From Syngnathus acus (taxonomy: Eukaryota; Chordata; Actinopteri; Syngnathiformes; Syngnathidae), in contig NC_051101.1 of assembly GCF_901709675.1 (NCBI RefSeq), forward strand, positions 8,082,501 through 8,146,500: a stretch of DNA of 64,000 nt. Reading direction: 5' to 3'. The position numbers and the translations under genes were made by a program. Below the pieces are notes generated by a model. That model searched no databases. It was not told the origin of the DNA and saw only the letters and a list, made by a program, of their open reading frames with translations. Below are positions 1 through 12,853 of the stretch, one piece after another. The first letter of the stretch is position 1; each line of letters starts with the position of its first letter.

Positions 1-2440
1 CATGATCATTTATAATAAAACACAGTATAAGGAATTAATTGCATCATAAAATGCTAAATATGTCAAGACAGGTTTACTTCTTAACACAATGAATTTCAGT
101 ATGTCAAAAGACATATATTTGAATGACATAAACTCAATTATACTATGTTTACTGAAAAGTCTGTTATGACAACAGCACCACTCCAACCAGACCTCTCATA
201 CATATTTACCGGCCGTACTGAAGTGTGTGAGATGACTTGGATAATGCAAACACTGCTTGAAATGTTGCAAATGTATCTTATATGCATAACCATAGAGTTG
301 ACCTGTACTTGTTTTTTGGGGAATCAGGATTTTTGGAATTTGGGGCAAAATTTGCAGGTACGATGTTGCATCATGCAGAAACCTTTTCCATGCATATTTT
401 AATGAACTGTCCTTATAAACCCTCATTGTAGCGAGTTTTAGTCTTAATCTAGGTACGCAGGTTTTATTTATGGGTATGAATAATTAATTATCTATTAGAA
501 TATCCCTCACTCACACGTTGATGGAGGTACACATTAATATTTCAATATATTAGTGAGACCTGGCCTTACAAGTATTCTGTCTATATCATTTAAAGTCCAT
601 TTTTCTTGACAGGTCAGCCTCATGTCTCTTTAAAACATGCATTTGAATGACCAAGAACATTAGTGAAATGTGACTTTACATGACATCCACTTCATTTTAT
701 GCCCAGCTTTAATTTACTGCATTTTGCTGACCTCAAGGATGTGCGAGAACCACTCACATTTACGAGCCACCGGTGAAATTAGTCCAATGTGTTGAATCTG
801 GAATGTCAAAATATTGCAGCATATAGAGTTGTGTACTTCATTGTTCCAACTTAATAGCTAAATGTCTGAATATGTAGATTAACGTTCTCCAGCTTGTGTT
901 GTTTTTAAAAACTTGGGTTCCAGACTTGGCCAAGCATTTTTCACCGAATTGGCACACTGGTTAGTTTCATGGATATCACTGTAAAACAAGTGAAGTACTG
1001 TTTTGACTGTTTTTATAAATCTTAAAATCCAGTACTATTAAGAAGCATCTTAATCAATACCAGCACTCTCGAGTTCCCCGCTTCCTCTATTTCTTTCCAT
1101 ACGGTTCTATTATTTATTTTAGTAGTCATATTTCTACAAAAAACAAGGTATTATATATGAAGAAAATAAATCATCTCATTAAATATGAATTATACTGTTT
1201 GTGTGTGAGTTGCTTTGATGTATTGTCTATACTGACTGCGTGTTTACACTTGCCAGAAAGTGCATAATTAGTAGTAGAAGCAGGTGAAGTACAATTCCAA
1301 GTCTTTGTGCGAATGTGATGCTTGCGGATGCATTCGTCTTCAATTTTGCGTGTGTGATGGTAGCTGCTGTCACCTAAGAGAGCTGACAGTAGTTAAAGAC
1401 AGTAAAGATGTGTGTAACAATATCACTGTCACTCCCTAATGGGCTGTACTTTGTTGTCAGCAAGTGTCGACTGCCTCGCTATTCTCTTTCTTTTTCTCCC
1501 ACTTTTCCCACCATCTTCATTTCCCCACTCACGACATATTACAGGTTGCCTTTGGAGAGCTGCAGCCATAATCATTTGGTAAAACAAGCAGACAGGTATA
1601 ATGCACATTTTATTTGTGAGCTTGATGTGTGTGTCTATTCTTTTTGCACATGCCACCATTACTTTTTATCTTCTTCTTTTGTGGCTACTTTACCCATCAA
1701 ATTCCTCCCCATTAAAAAGCCTTTTGCGGCACATTATTAGCCCCTGTTACAAGGGCAATCTATCTCGGCTCAAACTAAAGGCGAAGAAGATGGCAGGGCT
1801 GGGCTTTGGAGTGGTGGGGGATACTCCTGTCAGCTCAGTGAACATTTGCTGTCCCAGGGTGCTTGTAGCCTCAGCAGGTGAGCTGACCCACCAAGACCCA
1901 TCAACCCCCTGCTTCTCTCCCTCTCTGTCTCTCTCTGCATACTGCACCCGATGCATGTTATTCTTCTTGAACTGCCTTAATTTGTTGCGAGAAGCCAAGA
2001 TATGCACATAAATCAAAATGCTGGGCTCCAAAACGGAGTTTCCTTCTTATTTATCGCTTTTCTTTTCCTCATAAAGTTTTATTAGGGCAGTCTTTACTGT
2101 CCCCGATCAAAAGGAGATTTGGAAGGAATGGAAGCGAGAACAAGATAGGATGGGGTGGGGTGAGTGGAGTCAGAGAAAAGAGGTGGGGGTGAGAGATGGA
2201 TGTAAATGCAGAATAATGTTCACGGGGTGAATTTGCATGGTCAAATGTCAAAAAAATGAAGCTTTCCCCTGAGCCTTGTCAGGGGGAAAAACATAAGTGG
2301 TGCGCTCCAGCATGGGCATGCCATTAGTGGTTAGTTCTGCCTGTCATCAGTCACTGAAGAGAAGAAATTGCTGTCATTATCTCCAAAAACTGGGCCGAGA
2401 ATGATGGATACACCCCCTCCTCTCAAACAGACACAAGACA
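1..2440. other. Intergenic or intronic DNA, no gene seen
   Basis: AT-rich unique sequence. Short open frames at about 1408-1740 and 1601-2011 overlap an opposite-strand frame and show no domain, splice structure or biased composition, so I treat them as chance. A CT-rich stretch lies near 1912-1940. The only notable part is 2215-2400, listed separately. No promoter-like CpG cluster is visible. Confidence 0.7.
2215..2400. promoter_or_regulatory. Candidate enhancer-like block with octamer and hairpin
   Basis: Seen: a perfect POU octamer ATTTGCAT at 2231-2238. It is followed by an imperfect hairpin, with arms TTTCCCCTGA (2263-2272) and its complement (2279-2289), one bulged base and a 6 nt loop. 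The rest of the block is free of simple repeats and lies just before a TG microsatellite. Inference: this texture fits a conserved non-coding element, but conservation cannot be shown from one sequence, and the hairpin could be chance. Confidence 0.25.
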
Positions 2441-2448
2441 GACACACC

Positions 2449-2480
2449 TGTGTGTGTGTGTGTGTGAGAGTGTGTGTGTG
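2449..2480. repeat. (TG)n microsatellite, interrupted
   Basis: Two TG runs (2449-2466 and 2470-2480) separated by GAGA. Perfect dinucleotide units are seen directly. The opposite-strand reading is (CA)n, a common teleost microsatellite type. Confidence 0.95.
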
Positions 2481-2483
2481 CTG

Positions 2484-4960
2484 CACATCACATTTCCTAC
2501 TGATTGAAGATATAAGGGATTAATGTTTTTATTATACTATTTGTCCTGTGGCTATTACTTGAAGAATATAGTAATAGCCTCTCAAAAAAGATTTTTGACC
2601 ATCCAAATAATTCTACATATTTCATGACAAATCACTGGAAAAATATATTTTTTTACTTCAGCAGTGAATGTGAATCATGATAAATTTCTTTTGATATGCA
2701 TACCCATGCAAAACAGTTCATCCCTTCACAGGAAGGCGGCTCTGGCAAGCAATTATATAATGTGCTTAAAGACCATAAAATCTGCAGTCGCAAGGACAAT
2801 TAGCTATTACATTCCATGGTTGTGATAGCCACACAATGTTTCTTGAAGATAAAAAAAAAAAGCTCAATCTTCACTATTACACTGCAGGACAACTCACAAT
2901 TTTTTTAAGGTGGTAATACAGTTCTATTATTCTTGAAATTATGTCAGTATTTGCAGATACTTACCACTGCTGGCATGCATGAAAGTAAACTTTCTTCTAT
3001 GCAGTAGTTTTATTCAACCACTTTAATTTGTCATTGAAATGATTGCTTCTGCCATTCAAGAATGCAATTTCCACGTGGCAGTGATACAGGATGGGTCGCA
3101 TTGCCTAAAACTGAGCTACGTATTGAGCAGAGAAGTCCATGAATTTTAACACGGGGCACATTTGGAGAATCCTGGCACCAGACAATGAGCAGCAGAGATA
3201 GAAGAGAGAGAGGACCGCCGAGCGAGGGATCAGAATGGCAGCTAATGTCATGAATAATATCTCAAGTGTAAATCCAGCCAATTGAACCCAGGGCTGCCTT
3301 CTCCCTCTAGCTAGGGTAAATGAGTTTCCATGGGAATGTGGATGAAAGGAGTGCAGACGTCTAGGTCAGGCATATTGCAGAGGAAGAGACATAGAGACTG
3401 TGAGTATGAAATAGAGTCCTCAGGGTCTGGTTTGGAGAGATTTGCACATGTGCTAAGCCACATCAGATGTGAGTGGAGGGTCTAACAACCTTAGACTTGA
3501 GCATCAAGGTATGCGTGTAGGTCTGTTGTTGAGCTGTGTAAGCACTGAGGGCAGAATTTGCCCCAGAAGAGATGATGGAATTTCATACAATTCATGGCCA
3601 CTGCAGTATATTGGTGCGGCATATCATATAGAAAAGAAAGACATGCCTTGCAACAGAAAGACAATTCACCACCTTAGAGAGCTGCAGTATTTGACCCATG
3701 TGCAATTATTCACTCTCAGTATTGCCCTAATCTTAACTAAAATCACACAAAGCTCTCGAAACTACTAAGACAGTGAGACATTTCGGACATGGAGGGTGCA
3801 CATTACCTTGAGAAAGTCAGGGTACCGAGATTAGCCGCTGCCTAAATTATTAAAATCGCAAAGGGACATTTAACGTGGTTGCACATAACGATACCCCCCA
3901 GTCCCGCAGTTGTAATTGTCCACTTTAACTAGTTCCTTCCAGCCTTCAGCATCAGTCAATGTAAAATAGTAGTTTGCAGATTTCTTTTCTCCCATTAGGG
4001 ATGAGGAACGAGGCCTAGCTGTCCACTGAGGCCAGCTCATTTATTATAATGACCTGCCAGGCCCAAGCATGAACATGTTTAAGGTATGGGAGAGCAGGAC
4101 CTGACAGGTGCACACAACCTTGTCAGATCGCTGTTGGTCTAGTTAGAACATACAGTTCCTCTCCTCTGAAATGACCGACAGGCTGATTGCTTGTCACAGT
4201 GTGTCTCCTTGTATGTCAAATTGCCAATAACATAAATATGGGCACACAAATGTTATGTAAATTGCACTTTGAGTTGATTTTTTTTCCTATTCAGGTACAT
4301 GGTTAAAAATATTAATGCTTTAATACTTGCTCTCGTGTCTAAAAACTGACGCTCCAGTTTTACTCTGTGTAGTCTGAAACTGCATCTGATGACATTACAT
4401 GTGCTACAGTTATGTATTGATCAAGCTTGTATTTATGTCTCTCAATAGATTAAAAAAATCATGTTTCTAAATACATTATACATGTTTGAAACTAATTGCT
4501 GAAAACATGCAGAGACCGAAAAACGGAGTAGTGCTCAGTTGTGAAGATGTAGCGTTAAACTCCATGTAACCATCTTAGTTTTACAAGTTTTTTTCTGACA
4601 TTGGTAAGATCGGGCAAACCGGAACATTGAGGAGAATTTTTATTTTTAAGTCTGATGTGACACACAGCTTTGGGCTGGTGGGGTTAATTTTGGAATTATT
4701 GAAATTTGGCAAACGCTCTTATGTGTCAAATTCAGAGCACATTTAATTTCATTTTACAGGGATTTTAAATTCTGCTTCTGGTATGACAAACTACAAAGTG
4801 CATCAGACAATAACAAGGCGAAACATTTTGCAATTGAGGAAAACATGAACCAATAGCTACAAGAATTAATTTCACAATTTAATTCTTCCGAGAAGTCATA
4901 CCAAAGTCATTAAGCTACATATTCACTGAAGTCAAAACAAACAATTCTCTAGCACCTTGC
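2484..4960. other. Non-coding DNA with possible regulatory blocks, no gene seen
   Basis: No domain-bearing frame. The 99-codon frame at 3469-3768 has no recognisable motif. An E-box palindrome CACGTG is at 3072-3077 inside a simple-repeat-free block (about 3050-3460). A second such block of moderate GC spans about 4000-4215. The rest is AT-rich with short A or T runs. Confidence 0.65.
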
Positions 4961-4969
4961 ACATCCATC

Positions 4970-5095
4970 CAATCATCAACCCAACTATCCATTTTCTCCA
5001 ATTGATCCTATTCAGGGTCATAGGTGTTGTGGATTCTATCCTGGTGTTGGGTGAGAGAAGCGAGGTACACTCTGGATTGTGCATCTGTCAATCAT
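4970..5095 (-). repeat. Decayed teleost retroposon tail fragment
   Basis: The block starts with a CATCCATCC word and contains CTATCCATTTTCTCC, a TTCAGGGTCATAGGTG stretch and GCGAGGTACACTCTGGATTG. Their order matches the reverse strand of the fish LINE/SINE tail whose 3' end reads AAATGGATGGATG. It is more diverged than the copy at 6070. Assignment to the L2-type LINE family or a derived SINE is from remembered family structure, not a search. Confidence 0.6.
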
Positions 5096-5099
5096 AAGG

Positions 5100-6065
5100 C
5101 CCCTTTACCATTTATGCAGACAAATGTAGGTCTTCCATAGCTGCATAATGTGACATTGCCTGTCCAGTCAGGATTATTTCTCAAGACACTCTTATCACTT
5201 TTAGCCATGTAAAACATACTCCCATATACAAGAGCACTTTGATTTTTATTTATTTGAATTTTTGCTGCTTGAACTAGCACCCACACTGGACTCTGTAATC
5301 CTCTGCCAGACACAGAGAGAGCAATATCTATTTTCATCTGCTGCTGATAGGATCTCTTTAGGATTTAAAGAGGGCCCTCAGCATGCTGTGCCCAACAGCT
5401 CAGCTGTGATCTTGGGCTTTGGGGAGTTCCCATTATGCGTTGGTATCCCCTCGATCGAAGAAACCCAGTTCTGGATAGTGGATTTTTAATCCTCCTATGG
5501 CCTGTGTTGGGAAGTTATTTAGCACTCTTTGATTTCCCTTCCAGCTGCTCTTTGATTAAGAAAACTTTTCAAGATCAAAATGCTTGGCTGCAATGTTGAA
5601 ATGGAAGAAGGATTTCAAGATGCAATGAACATCATGTGGACTAATCCAAAGATAGTCTAAATCAAAATTAAAAACTATGAGTGAAAGGAAAACAACTGTC
5701 CGGTATCATGTTTGCTTTTCACAGGTTCTACCGAGGTGGTAGTAAACTGAGACTATCCTGTCAATGGGGTTTAGGTACCACTCTGGTCTAGGGTGCACAA
5801 AATAAAGTGTCTTAATAAAAAAATAAAAATAAATAAACTCATGGTTGCTAGCTCAGGGTACTCATGTGAACAAAGTTGGCCAGTTCAGCTTTGATTCTAG
5901 AGCTAAGTATGTCCTGATAACTAAGGTGTTGATACTTTGCCGTCATAAACACATTTCTGTTGCCTTGGGCCAGTTAGACTCACTGATAAAAGATTATCTT
6001 TCTAGCATTTTGTGGCTTAGCTGGCACCCTTATTTGTTATCTATTCATTACTTGACTACAGTTTA
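5100..6065. other. Non-coding DNA, A-rich stretch near 5.8 kb, no gene seen
   Basis: Two short frames (5092-5337 minus, 5262-5489 plus) overlap and show no domain. About 5265-5560 is a simple-repeat-free block of moderate GC. At 5800-5840 an A-rich run follows a unique stretch and could be the degraded tail of a retroposon, but no source element is recognised. Confidence 0.6.
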
Positions 6066-6069
6066 TCTA

Positions 6070-6365
6070 GCCATCCATTTTCTGACCTTACGAGGGTCGT
6101 GGGCATGCTGTAGCAAATCTCAGCTGACTTCGGGCAGTTTAGACCACGGTAAGCCCTGAACTGATTGCCAGCCAATCGCAGGGCACTCAGACAAACATCC
6201 ACACTGAGGGGCAATTTGGATTGCTCAATCAGCCTACCATGCATGTTTTTGGGAAGTGGGAGGAAATCGGAGTGCCCGGAGAAAACCCACTCAGGAACAG
6301 GGAGAACATGCAAACTCCCCACAGGAGGGTGAGAACCAGAATTGAACCCACAACCTTGTTGTTCA
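6070..6365 (-). mobile_element. Teleost L2-like LINE/SINE 3' fragment
   Basis: The longest copy of this family in the window. In order, on the plus strand: CCATCCATTTTCTGACC, an AGGGTCGTGGGCATGCTG segment, CCAGCCAATCGCAGGGCAC, a CATGCATGTTTTTGGGAAG stretch, CGGAGAAAACCCAC, GGGAGAACATGCAAACTCC and a degraded ATTGAACCCACAACCTT end. This order is the reverse complement of the widespread fish retroposon tail. Open frames on the minus strand here are by-products of the repeat. No reverse-transcriptase domain or target-site duplication is visible, so it is a 5'-truncated dead copy. The exact clade name is uncertain. Confidence 0.8.
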
Positions 6366-6369
6366 GGCT

Positions 6370-9040
6370 TTCTTGATTATAGCTCAATGCACCTATGCAC
6401 AGAGATACATTTGCTGCTCTGTACAAGCACCCGTATGCATCGTACCACTTCACTATGTCTAAGCATTTTGTAACCTTTGATTCACTTGCTCTCTGGAGTT
6501 TGTCATCAATATTTTTCACAAGTTCCTCTGTGAAGGGTGAACAGCATGTTTGTACATCAGTAAAGTTTGTCTGAAATGAGAAACATGTCAGAGCCAATTA
6601 AATGGCTGCGCTGGTGTCGCCTGACTCAAAGTGACAGAATCCAGACTGGGTAAACAAAAATAAGAGTATCCAAACATCCCGAAGTAGCTCAGGCTTAATG
6701 TGCCATATTTTTATTTTATTTTTTTAAACCACTCGCAGTTTGTGTCTTCTGCTCCTGTGCTACTTTGATATATGTGGTTAACTCTCTGGAGTGTTGACGA
6801 GCCTTTGATACGAGAAGGGCACAAAATAATATCTTTGCTTTGAAAAACAATTTCGGGGAGATGGGATCAGTATAAATAGGCCTTTTATGTGCACCAGGGG
6901 CAGATGTGAATCTGATGGGAACTTTCGATAGGCTTCTTTAAATGGCAATGCAAAATTGATGAGTGGAGGGGCTCAGGCACTTGTCGCGTGGATGGAGATG
7001 TGACTGCATAAGGACATCAAGGCCCGATACACACATGCACGCTACCCAACGCACGCACACACACACACGCACGCACACACGGATGCAGATGCATGCAAAT
7101 GTGGACAACGCACAAAATCATACCCCGACATACGTATGTGCATGCATAACTACACAGCCACATACACAAGCATGCATGCACGGAAGCACACACCCTTTAT
7201 TACACTCGCCCCAGTTGGGGCTGAAGACTTAATCGAGATATGACTGGAGATGGTCTGCTTCCTTTCTCTCTCCACCTATCCCTCCATCCGTCCTTCAACA
7301 AGAGCACGCTATCCTTGCTATCTGTTATCTGCAGACTGTGCTGCTCTCCACCTTGTCCCCTCCCGAGTCCACCGCCACCTCATCCAATCTTGATGGGTAT
7401 TGGGGAATGTAAGAGAAGAATTTCCTGATAAAGCTGTCTAATGAACATACAAGAAGTTTGGTAAGTTAAGCATCAAAACATCGAAGGCTGTTTGAACTTT
7501 GACTCCCCCTGCATTAGCGCAGAGTCCTTATCACGCCGCTCGAGTGGAGAGATTAGCCACTTCCTAATGAAGTGGTGAAATCGTAAAGGTCTTACTCCAA
7601 GGCAGAGTGGATTGCTTCCAACATTTTTCACTCTGTTATCTCTCATACCCAGATTGCCATTGCTCTTGGAAAAAAAAAGGTGAGGGCTTTCTGCTCTTAG
7701 ATTTCCGGTCACACACAAAAAATATGACATCGGATCCAGCACAAACTTAAACAAACTATTGCATCTATTGCATTAAAGCGGCTGAAGTGACTTGCAAAGC
7801 TGGACTTCCAAGAGTATAAACGACCAACGCAAAGTCAGATCTTCCTTTTCGACCCCAAGCAGTTGTTAGCAGCATTGATTCTTTACATACCGTAAATGAT
7901 CCCTTCTGCTTCCGTCACTCAGGAGGCTGTAGACGACTTATAAATCATACATGCCACCTCTTCCAAATTCGACGAGGTCAGATACACATTGCATATTCAA
8001 AACATCCATTAAGACCCCATCACTTATTCCCTTGTTCTTTTGCTACCCGTATCAATACATAAATACTTTTTATTAGATGTCGGCATACAAACAGAAGCGA
8101 TTCTGATTATGCAAATAGGAAGATTATGGGGGTGATGATCTGTCTGCATAATGAATGTGTTTTTGTTTAACGGTCATCAGGTTTACAACTGCTTACATCG
8201 GTATCATTGTTGATGGACATGAGGATGTTGTGATGATATTCTTGACTTGCCTCATTAATACTGGCATGAGGGCATCCAATTTTAGAATTAATAATCATGT
8301 AGTTTCATACACGTGGAAACGCATTTCTTTTTGATTACAAACCTAGTTCTATTCTGAATAAAATAATGCTGAAGCAAGCATGTAGACTTGAAAACCTTTT
8401 TAATGTACCATACTACCTACTCATCCTTTTTAGTATAATGTGGATTGCTGCTGATGCATTATTCACAAATAAAGAGCCAGAAATTCCAGTTTCCACCTAA
8501 AATCAGGCTTTTCAAACAGACGGCGGAGCGAGACTACAAGAAGTGTTGTCAGTTTTGGCCAGTGTACAACATGCATCTCGATCCCTGTAATAGCACTCCT
8601 TATGCTGACACATGTTAATAATTGATTGTTAAGTGATAAGTCTCACTCAAGCATGAGAAAAAGCCTGGGCCCAGAAATAAATCACAGAGTAATTCATAAG
8701 GTTGTTTTAGATTGGTGTGGTCCTCTCTCAGACTCCTACATTATTCATCCAATACTCTGATATTCTCAAGTCTTGCATGATATCTTTTCTCTTTTGATTT
8801 TTATTGGCTTTTTCTATCTTATTTTAAGTTAAGTTGCCATGCCGTTTCAGCGTTACGTATTGAAATTACTCATTTGACCTAAGATACTATCCAATATCAT
8901 GGAGGTGAACACATCAATATTCTTGACTGAGACCATTCCCTCATATTCATTAGCTTTTTATGATTGATGAATTGAAATGGAAGTTATGAAATACCGCAAA
9001 AGACGAGGATAGTGTAAGAGGAAAACAGGATTTTTTTGCA
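6370..9040. other. Non-coding DNA, one CA-rich tract, no gene seen
   Basis: Short frames at 6229-6597, 6963-7232 and 7473-7754 are low complexity or have no domain. Octamer words ATGCAAAT occur at 7093-7100 and 8109-8116. About 7490-7900 is a simple-repeat-free block of moderate GC that could be a regulatory element. 8560-8790 is a second, more AT-rich candidate. Confidence 0.6.
7050..7080. repeat. CA-rich microsatellite
   Basis: CA units interrupted by CG dinucleotides, with further scattered CA and CATG words downstream to about 7195. It explains the threonine/histidine-rich frame at 6963-7232. Confidence 0.9.
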
Positions 9041-9044
9041 GAGG

Positions 9045-9080
9045 CTCTCTCTCTCTCTCCCCCTCTCACTCTCTCTCTCT
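9045..9080. repeat. (CT)n tract
   Basis: Nearly pure CT dinucleotides with one C-rich and one CA interruption. It encodes a Glu/Arg-Ser-like run on the minus strand, which is the sole reason a frame is open there. Confidence 0.9.
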
Positions 9081-10319
9081 AGAGACTTTAACAGATAGCC
9101 CTGTAAGAGGCTCCCATAAGGCAGAGACTGAGGACCCTTAAGTGTTTTATACAAATTCAATACAGCGGTTAAAAATACCAGAGGGAATATCACATTCATA
9201 TCTCTGTCGCTCGCCTCACTTAATACTGGGACGGTTGGTCGGGAGAGTGGAAAGGAGAAGCCCAGCCCAGAGAGCAGGCTCATTTGGACATCCAGTTGCT
9301 TTTGCTGAGGGGGTTGATGGTTAATTCCTGATGGAGCAGTCACCAGCTGTTGGCGAACTCCGTTTCACAATGGCTCTCTACATAATGAAAGCAAACACAA
9401 TTATATTAGCACCGGTTTAAGTCAGCAACTTACACGATATGTTCACAGTAGTTTGCGTATCACATCCATCACTGTTCACATATGTGGAACAATTCCAGAT
9501 TGAGTTACTCCGGTGGCTACTTGATAAGATTACCAGAATATCAACCAGAATCATGAGAAATAACTCGCCTGAGGTTTTAATTACAGTGGGAGAACTTTGG
9601 GAAAATTGTTAGAGCCGATCTGACATTTTCAATTATGATAGAGATATTTTTCTTTAAACTGAAAGATACCATTAATGTATCTTTGAAGTTTAAAATTGTT
9701 TTATCAGTTGCTTACTTTCGAGGCTTTTGCTCCGCTTCGTGACTGGGTGTTTTGCCCCGGAACAAATCGTTCCTCTTCTACTATATACCCAGCTGTCCGC
9801 TATACAGCACAGTAATGCAACACAAGCCGGGGACAGAGCACTTTGATTCATGTAGCCCAGCAAATCTTAAAGGTGCAGTTGTAACAGTGGTAAGGGGTTA
9901 TATTTTAATTTACTAATTTATGCATTGAAAATAAAAAAAACCATTGACCATCTATAAATAAATTAATCAGTCCTCAATACTAATATTAAAAAAAATAAGA
10001 ATAGTTAAACGGTTCTGATAGGTGAAGATAGACATTGGATGAACAGAAGGGTTAAAAAATACACTGAATTATTCCATTTAGAAAACCGGCAAAAAATAAT
10101 GCATTGTGTAATATTATGGCACTGCAACATTTTCACATTTTTAAATTCCGCATTTGTTCAAACCTCGAGAAATAAGATCTGTAATGCTCTAGTCAATAAG
10201 TTTGTCCACTTAATATAGTTATTTCCTTAATTACCCATTTGGGAAAGTATTCCCATCTATCTTTTCACCATTTTAGTTAGTTGGCACACAGACAAGTGCT
10301 TGTGTGTGTATTTTATCAT

Positions 10320-10520
10320 GTATCTGCACCCTCTATGGCAATTAAACACAAAAAGAAATGTAATTGCTCTGCAAGCATTGTGCCATTATTTGGCTGAATC
10401 AATTATATTACCCATCATCCCAAATCCTTCCTTTGTGCAAGCAGAGCTACTGTTATCAGCAACTGGATCCTGACATTGAGGAGAAAATGAGCATTCCCTT
10501 CCCTTCTTCACCAATCTAAT
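10320..10520. promoter_or_regulatory. Candidate conserved non-coding element
   Basis: A simple-repeat-free AT-rich block carrying homeodomain core words CAATTA (10339-10344) and TAATTG (10361-10366), followed by a GC-richer segment containing CAACTGGATCC. The pattern is enhancer-like, but this is inference from texture only. Confidence 0.22.
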
Positions 10521-10797
10521 CATGAAACAAAAGATGCTCTGCTTTTCTCCTTTCTTCCACACACTTGCATCTTTTTCTTCCAGTGATTTCTTTTTTTTCC
10601 TCCCCCCCCCCCGTCACCCTCTTCTCCCTCTTCTCCTCAGCTGCTTTTGGCTGCTCTCCAGTCTCACTTAAGCCCATTAGCTCTATTACTGAAATTATTT
10701 TCCTCCGCGGCTATGTCTTTGTGCACAGGGAGTGAATTTCACAGTTATCAGAAGCTGTGGAGAATAAGGGGGGATTACTGTGAGTCACTCCAGTATA

Positions 10798-10853
10798 CGT
10801 GTGTGTATGCATGTGTGTGTGCATGTGTGTGAGAGAGAAAGAGAGAGCGAGAG
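10798..10853. repeat. Compound TG / GA microsatellite
   Basis: TG units interrupted by CATG, then GA units to 10853. Seen directly. Confidence 0.9.
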
Positions 10854-12319
10854 GAACAGAATGTGTGAGTGAGTGAGTTTAGTGTTGTGTGCATTATGCT
10901 CCTTGGCTGCTCACGGTGGTTCCTTAATTAATGTTTCTCTATCCTGGAGGACTTATAAAGCCAGAAGAATGAGAGGCTCATGCATTGACCTCATTGTGCC
11001 GTTTGAGGGCAGTGCAGTCACAGTATTTATGGCGCACTGTATTCCAGCGAATTCCTTTCTGTGTAGAAGCGACAATGAAAGAATACATTTGCATTAGCTA
11101 CCTCTTAAAATTAATATCTGTTTATGTTGTAGCCCATGCTTCAATGAGTATTGATATAACTGTACCCTTGTAGGTGTTAAAGTTAATCATAACCTTTTAT
11201 AGAGTTGGATACTAAAAAGGCATGGTACATAGACATCATTAGTATTTTCAAACATTACAATTTTTACAACAAGACTAAGAACACTCATTCAACTGAGTCG
11301 GATCTCTAGTTTGACACTGCACATATCATTCTGTTGCCTTGGTGACGATTAGATGGGGTTGTGTATATATAAAATAGTTTATTCTTCTAAAGTATCTTTT
11401 ATATCCGCATGTCTGGAAAAAAAGGTAATTTATTAGATTTGACTTTTAACTTTTTGCTCATTATTTGCTTCTGACATTAATTTCAATGTGTTTTTATCCC
11501 TTCACACTGGGTTAAGCTTGCACTCTATCCTACTTTAACTTTAGTGAGGCAAAGACGAGGAGAAAGCACAATGCTATGAAACAATATCAACTTTAATGAC
11601 AGGCCAGACACTGAAATAACAAGGTGCTTATCATTGGAATTCAAAAGAACATGCTCACAAAATAAACCTTTAGAACTCTTGTCACATCTGTATGTGTCAG
11701 GGCCTGGCCACACAAAAGGCCATTTTTTGCTGTGGCAGCCTGCACATGCATAGGCTTCTCGATAATAGTAATTTTACTTTTATGTAACCACACTCGGCCT
11801 CTTTTTTGAATAAAGAGATGACAGTGTCGCCTCACTAAGTAGTGTTTTGGTAACCACCAAGAGAATCTAGGGTTTTGTGAATGTATCCAGCCCGCAAAGT
11901 CTTTTTTTTTTTTTTTCCCCCTACCAAGTAACTGCTCTGCGGTTCCACATTCGACACTCAATGCCCTAGTATTTGTAAAACTCATTGGTAGACAGTTTTC
12001 ATTCGCTTTCAGAGCAGTTATCGCATATACTATTACAGTATGTATACATCATTTACCAACATGTAGTGTGATATGATCAGTGTGTGTCTTATAAGTACTA
12101 TTTCCAATGCTCACTTGACCATGACAATTAAGCTCTCCCCGAAGGCAGTACGGGTGTGTGTACTGAGATAGCACTGTTATTACTATATATTATTTCACAA
12201 TGCAAATAAATTAGTTCCTCAACAGCTCCAAAATTATTACCAGTTAGCTAAAAGGATACTACACGTTTAACTTAATGTGAAACCAAGTTAAACTAGTTGA
12301 CCATCACCCTGCACCACCC

Positions 12320-12355
12320 TGTGTGTGTGTGTGTGTGTGAGAGTGTTTGTGTGTG
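12320..12355. repeat. (TG)n microsatellite
   Basis: Pure TG units from 12320 to 12339, then an interrupted GAGTGTTTGTGTGTG extension. The minus-strand frames here read through it as a Thr-His run. Confidence 0.92.
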
Positions 12356-12599
12356 GTACCTGGATCCCGGACTCCTCCGTGTCATTGTATTTGTTTTGAA
12401 TATTACCCGCCACCCCCTTCTCCCCTTCCACCGATCCGCTGCTTGTTTCCTGTGACAGGGGAAGTGGCAGCTCTTGGTAACCCTTGACCCCTTGCTGGTC
12501 ACTTAGGCAGATATGCAGGACATTGAGGACTTTGTCAGAGGGCAACAAGGACAGCACAAGGTCAGTGCTAATCAGATGGAGGAGGAAAACAAAGACGGA

Positions 12600-12760
12600 A
12601 GAAGCAATTGTTTGTTTTTGTTACTTCACATGGTAATTGCTTTGTTCATGTCCTAGTTTTATTCAATCTTGGTAGCAATTAACATTAAACACAAGTCAAA
12701 TGCTGCCGGCTATCTTAGGCTAACAATTACTGATTAGAGGCTGAAATGTTTACTTGTTTT
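12600..12760. promoter_or_regulatory. Candidate conserved non-coding element with homeodomain cores
   Basis: Three homeodomain-type cores are spaced over about 100 bases: TAATTG (12634-12639), CAATTA (12676-12681) and CAATTA (12724-12729). No simple repeats interrupt the block, which sits directly upstream of a young MITE. A role as an enhancer is inference. Confidence 0.25.
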
Positions 12761-12853
12761 AGGAAATGTATTTAATTCAAGTACTTTAAGTTGTCCTTAA
12801 GGAAATCATAGAAATAGCATACTAATGAAGAGAGCCACTGAAAAAAACTACAG

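Larger units (their letters stand above)
9085..12315. other. Non-coding DNA with possible regulatory blocks, no gene seen
   Basis: About 9140-9370 is a block of moderate GC. Octamer words are at 11087-11094 (ATTTGCAT) and 12200-12207 (ATGCAAAT). An 11-base C run is at 10602-10612. The 114-codon minus frame at 11641-11985 has a lysine run from a poly-T tract (11901-11916) and no domain. Nothing resembles an exon series. Confidence 0.6.

Noticed and set aside
6056-6597. Minus-strand frames of 88 and 122 codons
   Set aside because: They are largely reverse reading of the retroposon tail at 6070-6365.
9868-9900. TTAAAGGTGCAGTTGTAAC, similar to the start of an abundant fish repeat
   Set aside because: Similarity stops after about a dozen bases; too short to call.
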